From Cruorifilaria tuberocauda (lineage: Eukaryota > Nematoda > Chromadorea > Rhabditida > Onchocercidae): DNA of 33,599 nt. The position numbers and the translations under genes were made by a program. The notes under the pieces are model-generated. The model was not told where the DNA came from and ran no database searches. It was given only the letters and a program-made list of their open reading frames with translations. The stretch spans positions 1-33,599 of the forward strand of contig JABVXU010000581.1 in the NCBI GenBank assembly GCA_013365365.1, in the 5' to 3' direction. This document shows, one piece after another, positions 25,043 through 33,599 of the stretch. Within the stretch, counting starts at the first letter, position 1. Each line of letters begins with the position of its first letter.

Positions 25043-26501
25043 ATGGATGATCAAAACGAAGCATGTAGACGATTGTTGTTAGATGAATTGGGCTTCCTAA
25101 AAGCAATGTATAGAATGGATGAATTAGAAGTAAATGAGCCTGAGAATCCGAAAGAAAGTGGCCAAGTCACACAGTTAACTTTCCATCAGGTACAAGATAT
25201 TCGATGTTTTATAAAGATAAAAAAGATTAGTTCCCTTTTTTTGTTTTAATTATGAATTAAAATAGAATTTATTTGCTACGATATAGAATTTAAATTTAAA
25301 GCATCTTATATTTCAGCAGATCGACGGTATTAATTATGAAATTGTAGTATACTTAAGTAGTGAATATCCTATCATCATGAAACCTTCTGCATTTGTTCGT
25401 TGTTCATTGATCAATTGTGATTTGCTCAATCAAGAACTTCGATATTTCATTGATCAGGAAGCCCTTGGTATCCCTCTTACATTGACTGTTATGCAATGGA
25501 TCAGTGACAATATCAGTCGGTTCAAGGTTCAATTTCAACTGATATTTCCAAATGATATATTTTACTCTTTCATTGAACCATACATTTTTCAAGTATTCAA
25601 TTAGGAATCTCATCACATCGATTTTACATATTATCACAGTTTAAAATTTTTCTTTACTGTAGTTCCTACAACTTATCAAGCATACTATTATTAGGTTTAA
25701 GTTGTATCAATGACTTTAAAGCTCTTCGGAATATTTGTTTAAAACTTTTTCATATTTCAACATTATTTTAGGTCTCTCTTCTCACTTAGAACTTTAGCTT
25801 TTAACTGATCAATGAAGTTTTAGTCCTTATACTATTTACTCAATTACCTATGAGATTTGGTAGCACTACGCTAAATAATCATAAAATGCTGTTTCAACTG
25901 TTTTCTTTCGAAATAAATGTCATTCGAATATGTCATTCGGAATCTTCCCTCTCTTTGAATATTCAAGACTAAAAGTCTAGAATTTCAGTGTAATTTCAAA
26001 CAGTATTTGTTAGCTGAAAATGAATTCATATTTAGTTAATTCATTTCAAGTAATTTTTTAATTCAAGAATAAATAAACTCGTAGGAGAAGAATGAGGAAC
26101 ACACGGCGCAACTGATAAGTGATATAAAAACAACGAACAGCATGAAATATTCGCGATTCTGGATCTATTCACATCATATTCAGAGCAAGATGAAAAGACG
26201 TATGATTAAGGATAGAGCAGCATTGTATCAGTTAAATGGATTTTTCTGTTCCGGAAAACCGGGTGTTATTGTTCTGGAAGGCTTCCGAATTGATTGTGAT
26301 AAATTTTGGGAAGAAATTCGTGTACTAAATTGGCAACGTATTATTTTGCGTTGTTGTGAAGAACTAACAGATTCATCGTTTCTTCGATTTGGAAAATTCC
26401 ATGAAATTCAATTTCCACATACGAAGTATTTGACGGAATTGAAGAAAATATTAACTGAAGCTGGTTTGGAGTATGGTTTTGCATTGCTATTGAATTTGTA
26501 A
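25043..26501 (+). CDS. RWDD2: RWD domain-containing protein 2 (RWDD2-type; RWD + DUF1115), three exons
   Basis: Exons are 25043-25189, 25317-25526 and 26085-26501 (TAA), all joined in phase 0, coding 257 residues. Residues 1-119 fit an RWD domain: a leading acidic helix (LLLDELGFLKAMYRMDELEV), then EIVVYLSSEYPIIMKP carrying the RWD signature of a Tyr-Pro pair followed by Pro, then the C-terminal helix around TVMQWISDNI. Residues from about 140 match the DUF1115 domain of animal RWDD2A/RWDD2B, with SRFWIYSHHI (142-151), GKPGVIVLEG (176-185), FWEEIRVLNWQRIILR (193-208) and a terminal helix. Human RWDD2 proteins are roughly 290-320 residues, so this one is a little shorter. The RWD fold is a protein-interaction relative of ubiquitin-conjugating enzymes without catalytic cysteine; the precise role of RWDD2 is not established. 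The start is fixed by an AG acceptor directly abutting the ATG. The second intron acceptor is ...CTCGTAG at 26078-26084. Confidence 0.92.
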
Positions 26502-28220
26502 AGAATTTTATTTTAGGTCAATGTGTATAAATATGTGCGTTATTTGTATAAATTTATTGTAATTATGAAAGTTTCTCAGAATATAGTTGCATATCTGATA
26601 ATTGATAAGAATGGCGAATAATAATTTTTTTTTTTTTAATTTCGAACTTTCAATTTCTTTGAGCTTCAAATTTCACGCAAAAATTCAGACTTTTAATTCT
26701 TTGCTTTAAAATATTGATTCTAAAACATTTAAACAAAATTTGGGCAATGGAATGATTATACAAATAACAGCTGAATAATTGGAGAACAGTTTAGCAAGTT
26801 TGGAAGTATTGAAAACAGGTGGCAGATAACTTTTGAGGATAGCTTTCTAAATTTCGTATTATGCTTATCAGAAAAAGAGATCAGTAATAAAATTGGTAAT
26901 AATGATCACTATCAAATAATTCCAATTTTTTTTTAATATGATATGAAATTTAGAAAAATATTCCCAAAAATTATCTACCACCGATTTCGAAAAGTTTTAA
27001 ACTTGTTAAACTATTTTTCAATTACTCAGTTGTTATTTGTATAATCATTTCTTTGCCGCAATTTTGTTTTTTTCACAAACCATTCATGTTTCAATCATGC
27101 TATAAATTTGCCGATATTTGTTTAAACCGTTGATGTTTCAATTTTTCATGAAAACCGGTGCTCTCTTAAATATGAAATTATAATTATGATAATTTGATCA
27201 CTGTTTTGTGATTATGAACTTGAATAATTTAAATGTGATAAACATTCATACTGTACTTTTCTGTTTATAATTCATACGTGTTGTTATTTATTTATGCTGT
27301 ACCTGACTTTACTTATGCCATACTTGCTATATCATAATTATGCTATATGCTATATCTGTTAATACTTCCTATATCATATATACTAGTAACTACTATATAT
27401 AATATCAGTTGATACCTCTTTGTACTGTACCTGTTATTTATCAGTACCTCCTTATATCATATTTTAGTTTTATTTGCTCGTATCATTTTTAATAGCTGTT
27501 TTCATTGTCTTCTTTATTTCACTTATCTTCTGATTTTTTTATCTTTATAAAATTATCACTTCAAAAGAAATCTAAATCTATTTCAATGTTTATTATATGT
27601 TATTACTTTTTTATCTTTCAAATAATTCAGTGCTTTTTTCAAATTCTCAATATATCTATACGTCCATAAGTGAACGTACTCCTCAAATTCTCTCCTGTTC
27701 AACTTTAAAAATGGCTAAACTTTAGTTGCCACCTGATAAAATTAAGTTTTAGGAACAAGTGATATATATTAAGTGATTTCCTCTTTGTAATTTAATTTGT
27801 ATACGTTTAAAATGATTACCAGGGTAAATTAGCTTTTCTATATTTTCCTAACTCAATTTTCTTCATCACTCTCGAAATGAAAAGATCACTCTCGATAGGA
27901 TGCAACTATTTCATCCATGTTGCATGATCGGAATAAGAATTGGATCAATGTTGTTATGACCGTTCTGGTTTCCGAGAATGAGCGATTCCGGTTGTTGCAT
28001 TTCCTACTTTAAATCTATTTATTTTGTAAAGTTTAAAATAAGGCTTCTTTAACTATCATTACATTGCAATTGAAATTAGCATTATTATATATTTTGTATA
28101 ATTTTACAAGTAGTATACAGGAAATTTGGAAAAATATTCATAGATGGTATACAGTAAAAAGATTTTACTTAATTCACACTTATTTTTTTTGTTTGTATCG
28201 TGATAATGGTGAAAATGATA
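26502..28220. other. 3' flank of the RWDD2-type gene and non-coding spacer
   Basis: There is a T run at 26624-26638 and degenerate CTATATCAT/TACCTCCTT-like units at about 27290-27470. A patch at 27885-28010 is less AT-rich than its surroundings and carries a 29-codon minus-strand open frame (28000 down to 27911, starting MQQPESLILG). It has no splice or homology support and I do not call it a gene. Confidence 0.45.
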
Positions 28221-28230
28221 AATAATAATA

Positions 28231-28300
<70 letters not shown>
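28221..28300. repeat. (AAT)n microsatellite
   Basis: About 25 ATA/AAT units with one interruption (ATAGTAATA) near the left end. The reverse strand reads as poly-Leu or poly-Tyr in two frames; these are not genes. Confidence 0.95.
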
Positions 28301-28302
<2 letters not shown>

Positions 28303-29048
28303 GTGAAACAATAACAATCGTGATAACAGCGAAATGATAAGTGATAATAATAATAAGGATAAAATTTTGATGTGAATTAAGCATTTAATATTCATTATAC
28401 TTAGAAAAGCTGATGTGTAAGCATTTTCATAAACATAATAAGGATTCTGTTTCTTTTTTTTCGTTTGCTAAGCTAAATGATATTTCTGAATAAAATATGA
28501 TATGATTGATTATACGTTATCTTATCAAAAATTTATAAATCGTAAATATTTGATTATATAGTTTAGCTAAAAAAGCTATTTCAACATATCGTATTCAATT
28601 CAGATCATTACTAATGTTAGTTAGAAGTTAGCTAACGTAGAAGTTACCCTAGAAGTTGGCTAACATTATATGCCAATACGTCAATTTTTTTTACGTAAAT
28701 TATCAAATCATTATCATCCGTTGTTTACTCGTTAGCTGCAACAAAAGTTTTTTGTTTGTTTTTTTCATGAAACATTTACTATTTTATTTATGCTAAATAT
28801 AGCTATATATTCTGGGAGAAGTTTTCAAATTTGAATGAAGCTAATATTTGAAAGAATAGTGTTATGAAGAGTAATTAATGATACTCTTGAGGGTTTTAAA
28901 GCAGCTTTAAACTCAAATGATAGAATTAATAGAGTTTGAATTATCGATAAAATAGAGATTGAATAAGCGAGTAATTGTTAAATAGTGTTAAAGAATGAAC
29001 TTTATGTAGGAATGAAATCATGGATAGTGTTACAACAATTTTAGGCAA

Positions 29049-29110
29049 GCAGACTGTATTGATTGATCAGAAGGATAAAGCAGACTGTATTGATTGATCA
29101 GAAGGATAAA
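29049..29110. repeat. Perfect 31-bp tandem duplication
   Basis: The unit beginning GCAGACTGTATTGATTGATC occurs at 29049-29079 and identically at 29080-29110. Perfect identity points to a very recent event or an assembly artefact. Confidence 0.95.
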
Positions 29111-29518
29111 TAGGAAATTTGAATAACATAAGAAAAACTTTACTTTGAAAATTCAATACAAGAATTGAGCGTAGAGGAAATTAGAACTTTGAAATTTATT
29201 AAAGTGAATTATAAAGTCGTAAAATAATTTTAGTGTTTATCAGAAATTAAAATTCAAAATAAAAATTAAGACCAAAATTAAATTAAATTATAAATTTACT
29301 AAATTAAATAACAAATATTGAAATTTATTTTTTAACGTTGTGAAAAAAAGGTTAACAATCTAGGAGTGCATTCTCAAGTTAGTACAACAGATTTATCAGT
29401 TTTTTTAGCTTTTCTTTTCTTCGTTTCACTAGCTAGTTTTTAAAGCAAAATGAGGAAAAATGAGTTATTAGAAAAAAGAATTTAATAAATGTACTTTGTT
29501 CTAGTATATCCCTTTACA

Positions 29519-29583
29519 CTTCTTCCTCCCTCTCTCTCTCCCTCTCTCTCCCTCCCCCTCTCTCTCTCTCTCTCTCTCTCTCC
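29519..29583. repeat. CT-rich tract
   Basis: CTTCCTCCC and CTCTCTCCCTCC-type units lead into an uninterrupted (CT)n run at about 29559-29581. Confidence 0.9.
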
Positions 29584-30063
29584 TTCATTTCTCATGTACT
29601 TCTTTTTTTCCCTCCATTTTCATTTACGATTAAATTTAAAAATTAACTTTAAGGATAGAATCTATTCGGATTTTCTCGTTGTTTACTTCGTGTAGTTAAT
29701 CTTAATCACATTTTAAGCAACATGTAAACTTAAATGTAAGCTTAAATGATTAACGTAGTGTTCACCGGTTATGGAGCTTTGTTTGCATGTTAAATTCAAG
29801 TGGTGAAAATTTTTTTCTTGCACTTTTTTTCAATTTCTAACTACTAATACTAGAGGGAAGTGAGAAGCATTAAAAATATATCTTTAGAAATGCTTGTTTA
29901 CTTTCAATAATATTTCTAAGCATATTTCCCTGGTGGTGATATTTTGTTTGTTTATTATCAAATAAAATGCTTATTATTATTTTGTTTGTATATAAAGGTC
30001 ATTTATTTTGCAGCAGCTTTTTCAGCTTAAAAATTAAATAAGATAAAGTAAATAGTTTAAAAT

Positions 30064-30293
30064 GATGTGTGATTGCTATCAAAGCTTGTTTTGAAACGAG
30101 CATTCCGGTGTTTCTTCCGGATTTAGTACTATTTTTTGCCGTAACATTTACTAGAATTGATCATCAGTGTTATCATACGGATCCTTACAATCGTGATCAA
30201 TTTTCAACTTATCATAGTACTAATTTTCGTATAAGTTTGTGTTATAATAGCGTTTCGTTAAAAGTTTTTGCAAAAAGCTATTTATCACAATGA
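30064..30293 (+). other. Coding-like open stretch, unassigned
   Basis: Frame 30069-30293 is open for about 75 codons to TGA with varied, coding-like codon use and less A/T than its flanks. It reads VIAIKACFETSIPVFL near the start and HTDPYNRDQFSTYHS in the middle. There is no ATG at the left edge and no convincing acceptor or donor, and I do not recognise the sequence. It may be an isolated exon, a relic of a gene, or chance. Confidence 0.2.
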
Positions 30294-30366
30294 ATGCTTA
30301 GATATTTTGCTGAAGGAAATATTGCAAATAAGTTCCACCTGTTATATTGAACATTGCATGATTCGA

Positions 30367-30725
30367 TACACATTTTTTCACTGTAAATAATTGATAAAGC
30401 TACTGATAAGATTATTTATCATGGAGCATAACAGTATAACTGTTAATATATCACGTAAGTCATTATGATTACTGAGGAATATCTGAAAATTTAATTATTA
30501 CATTTCATTCTTCTTAAATATTTCTCAGATAATTTCTTTTTTTTGATCAAATAGGAATACACATTTTTCACTGCAAATAACTGATAAAGTTACTGATAAG
30601 ATTATTTATCATGGAGCATAACAGTATAACTGTTAATATATCACGTATCTGATAAAATTTAGAATTTCATCTCTTTTAAATATTTCTTAGATAATGTTTA
30701 TTTTTTTTTTTTGATCAAGCAGGAA
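30367..30725. repeat. Two-copy tandem duplication, 190 bp, with an unchanged 57-bp core
   Basis: Copy 1 starts at 30367 and copy 2 at 30557. Both run from TACACATTTTT through to TTTTGATCAA..AGGAA. The 57 bases at 30401-30457 and 30591-30647 are identical, while the sequence after them differs by many substitutions and indels. The core holds GATAAGATTATTTATC and a 17-base inverted repeat (TAACAGT, ATA, ACTGTTA) at 30429-30445 and 30619-30635. Confidence 0.85.
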
Positions 30726-30903
30726 AACAGTATCAAAAGATACAGAATTTTGTTTTCTGGTACAAAAGGGGGTTGAGATTTTTGTATTTTATTTCTGATA
30801 GTGTAGAATGTACGAGAAATGAGCAGGAATCATCATTTTCGTTCTGTTACATTGAATAATGCCGATCTTTGAGTTGTACCATTTTCTCTTCTTTCTGAAA
30901 TTT

Positions 30904-30904
30904 T

Positions 30905-30942
<38 letters not shown>
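30904..30942. repeat. (CT)n microsatellite
   Basis: About 17 uninterrupted TC units followed by TTTCTGTCTTC. Confidence 0.95.
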
Positions 30943-30947
<5 letters not shown>

Positions 30948-31251
30948 TCTTTTCAAATATTTAATTTTATTTTATAATTTGATAGCTCTGTTTTTGCTGT
31001 ATATGTATGCGTATTCAAAGCACTGTAAACAGCATACAAGCACTTTTGTCCAAACGTTTCTGTACAAAAATAAAAAAAAGATTCGTTAAATTTCATTTCA
31101 ATCACATGATAGATAGTTCTGTTACTATTGTTGAAATAATTTCATCGTGATTAACTCATTAGCATAAGTTATCGATTTTAAAATGTTACAAATTTTTCGC
31201 ATGCATTGCAATCAGAAATGATTCTTTGTTATTTCGATGGTAAATATTACG

Positions 31252-31566
31252 AATTGATAATAGTGATAGTAAGTATAGGATAGCTATTAAATAATATTGA
31301 TTATAAATATAGGATAACTATTAAATAATATTGATTATAAATATAGAATAACTATTAAATAGTATTAGTAACAACTGTGGAATAGCTATTTAATAATATT
31401 GATAAGAAATATAGGATAACTATTAAATAATATCGATTATAAATATAGAATAACTATTAAATAATATTGATTATAAATATAGAATAACTATTAAATAATA
31501 TTGATAATAAGTATAGGATAACTATTAAATAATATTGATAAGAAATATAGGATAGTTATTAAAAAA
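31252..31566. repeat. 34-bp minisatellite, about nine copies
   Basis: The unit contains ATATAGGATAACTATTAAAT followed by AATATTGATTATAA. Variants differ at a few sites (GGATAG, GAATAA; GATTAT, GATAAG, GATAAT); one central unit near 31360-31385 is more diverged (AGTAACAACTGTGG). Adjacent copies are near identical, implying recent expansion. Confidence 0.9.
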
Positions 31567-33599
31567 TGAAGAAAGAAGAAAATGAATGAGGAAAAAAGAA
31601 AATGATACCTTTTAATCATTGATGTCTTCTTGTATCACTCATTCTATCATATCACTCTACAAATCTCTTATCAATAACTTATCAACAGGTGAGCTATACT
31701 ATGCCATCTTTATGCCATGTTTAAAAACTTTTGGAATTACTCATAACTTACCAGTTAAACTTATTGTATGTGATAGTACATACACGTACTGTAATATTAT
31801 TTTACATAAAAGTCAAATTCTTCATCTGAATATCAGTATTATTTTCTGAGGACAAAACTCCCTTAATTATTCTTTTAATTATTACCTTTTGTTTTTTGAT
31901 TCTCAAGGTTTCTGTATCGTTAAGTTAAAAGATTGATTGGAATTGAATTCAACAATCAAATTAATCAATAAATGATTTCTGCAAGATTGATTGAGAAGTG
32001 ATTTTTGCAAGAAATAATTGTTGACAGATTGATAGCTTCCACAATTTATCATTATGATTCATTGAGCATAAAAAAACTCAATTCTTGATTTTATTTACAT
32101 ATTGTAAACGAAATGACAAAGAAAGAAGTAAAAAAAAACCCTGTAGATTATTGAATGATCATTTGATGAATAAAGTAAAAGCTATCATATTTTTAAATGA
32201 TATCAGTAAAAGATATCATATCGATTTCTCATTATTGAAGTAGAAAAAAAAAAATGCAAGCAAAATATTTGCAATAACTTCTCTATAATTGCATTTTTTT
32301 TACATTTCGATTTCTCGAAAGATAGCTTACTCAATGAAAGTAATTGTATTTCGATTTTTCGAAAGATAGCTTATTTACTCTATGAAAGTAATTTTAAATA
32401 TATTACATAAAAGAGAATGATATAGATTTTGTTGTAAGTTAATGAATAAATAACTTTTTTTGTAGAGTATATATAACTTTGTGGAATATATGTATTCCAT
32501 TATTCTATTGATAGTAACCAATAGGTAAGTATTTGTAAAGGAAAATAAATAAGTATGTTATAATACTCATTTAAAAAATTCTATTATTCATCATTGAATT
32601 TAATTAATTTTTTTTTTGTTTTTGCCTCTTCAAGTCATTTTAAAATAAAAGGAAATGATAACTTTTTCTGCAGGAAATATTTTATCACTTTCAAACTGTG
32701 GAAAGTTTATCTTCTTACCTTATCAGTCGAATGAATTTGATTGATAAAAGAGATAATTAAATAAACTTTGAATAAAATTTATAGCTTTAGTGGGTTTATA
32801 TATGTAAAAGATAGTTTTATATATTTTCGGATCAAGGAAAAGCAATATAGAATTTGTTGAGATCAAAATTGATAAGTATTAAGCAGTAATTATAGATCAG
32901 TAAATCATTAACTAATCGTTGAAAAGCATTTATCAATTCTTATCATGCTTGCAGATCTATATATGGAAAGAAGTTGATCATTTAGCGTGAATACCTGAAT
33001 ATTTTGAGAGTATTCAATTTCTAATTTTAAATTTCATTCATCCTAGAATATATAATTTGTCTAACTGTAATGATAAGACAGTAGTAAGTAAGTTAACGGA
33101 TTAATAAATATCAAATGCAAAAAGAAGACAATAGGATTGTTGTGTAAAGGAAGCATTGAAAATTTTAATCTGATCAAGTGATTAAAGAAATATCAACTTT
33201 GACCTTTTTTTTTTTGTTCTTGACTAGATTATGAAGAATTTAAATAGAATCGCTTTTTTGTTTTTGAATGAATCATGAAGAGTCTAATCGTAATAATACA
33301 TTGTATTTACAACTAATTCATGACGATCCAAAGTGTAAAAATTAAAAAAAAGAAAAAACAAATTCTTTTTTTTTCCTTACATTTCTTGAATCATTGTAAT
33401 TTGTTTATAATTTTGCAATTTCTTCATTTCTTAATTTTGTCATACATTTTACCATCTGATTAATTAATGATCACACCGTCATCGCACAAACGTTTCTAAT
33501 TTCTTGTTTCTTCACCGATCACTTCAACTGATCAACTCCTCTTCACCGATCGCTTTTTCTATTATTAATTTTATTATTATTTTTTTCACTACCGTGTAA
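31567..33599. other. AT-rich non-coding stretch
   Basis: No exon is defensible; the open frame 31619-31849 lacks splice signals and coding composition. It includes the tandem pair at 32304-32393. Near the right end CTTCACCGATC occurs twice (about 33510 and 33541) in a slightly less AT-rich patch that may continue beyond the window. Confidence 0.5.
32304..32393. repeat. Tandem pair of about 44 bp carrying TTTCGA...TCGAAA hairpins
   Basis: Copy 1 (32304-32344) and copy 2 (32348-32393) share ATTTCGATTT.TCGAAAGA, then TAGCTTA and ATGAAAGTAATT. Each contains the inverted repeat TTTCGA and TCGAAA with a 4-base loop. Confidence 0.8.

Larger units (their letters stand above)
28301..31251. other. AT-rich non-coding stretch
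   Basis: Contains the 31-bp tandem pair at 29049, CT tracts at 29519 and 30904, the 190-bp duplication at 30367-30725 and a coding-like open frame at 30069-30293 (listed separately). Three AGAAGTT.GCTAAC-like words occur at 28623-28665. No other signal was found. Confidence 0.5.

Noticed and set aside
25404..25637. Minus-strand open frame opposite exon 2 of the RWDD2-type gene
   Set aside because: Antisense shadow of a well-supported coding exon.
28169..28395. Overlapping minus-strand frames coding poly-Leu and poly-Tyr
   Set aside because: Direct products of the (AAT)n microsatellite read in two frames.
29489..31089. Plus-strand frames with Ser/Leu repeats near 29489-29695 and 30859-31089
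   Set aside because: They translate (CT)n tracts and have no splice or coding support.
31619..31849. 76-codon plus-strand open frame
   Set aside because: Starts at a non-ATG codon, has no splice sites of note, and its composition matches the surrounding non-coding DNA.

Overview
The window is eukaryotic, very AT-rich genomic DNA, most likely from a nematode and plausibly a filarial or other spirurid worm. The evidence is coding exons of 60-420 bases split by GT...AG introns of about 70-560 bases, many TTTCAG-type acceptors, and AG acceptors lying 0-8 bases before start codons, as expected for spliced-leader trans-splicing. The lineage is an inference; no spliced-leader, rRNA or tRNA gene is present to confirm it.

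Three multi-exon genes, all on the + strand, occupy the middle of the window. (1) At 15938-21149 is a ribose-phosphate pyrophosphokinase (PRPP synthetase). Its core is 318 residues, the same length as the human enzyme, in nine exons, and two candidate alternative first exons would add N-terminal extensions. (2) At 22332-23726 is a four-exon gene for a small single-pass membrane protein of about 191 residues, with a signal peptide, four N-glycosylation sequons, paired cysteines and a C-terminal membrane segment. I do not recognise its family. (3) At 25043-26501 is a three-exon RWDD2-type gene (RWD domain followed by a DUF1115 domain, 257 residues). The gaps between genes are about 1.2-1.3 kb, too long for a typical tight nematode operon. 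PRPP synthetase feeds nucleotide synthesis and salvage; nothing in the sequence links the three genes functionally.

The left 15.8 kb and right 7.1 kb hold no gene I can defend. They are built from homopolymer runs, (GA)n, (CT)n and (AAT)n microsatellites, minisatellites (34-bp units at 31252-31566; about 38-bp units with a 113-bp higher-order period at 16680-16970), and many local direct duplications of 30-530 bp in various stages of decay. TGATAA/TTATCA words recur throughout. Two stem-loops (14030-14092 and 2235-2280) and a 57-bp block kept identical between two otherwise diverged tandem copies (30401-30457 and 30591-30647) stand out.

I found no transposase, reverse transcriptase, CRISPR array, bacterial insertion, rRNA or tRNA. 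Nothing here amounts to a convincing new multi-gene system. The most interesting items are the alternative N-termini of the PRPP synthetase, the unassigned membrane protein, the 14030 hairpin and the conserved tandem core near 30400.
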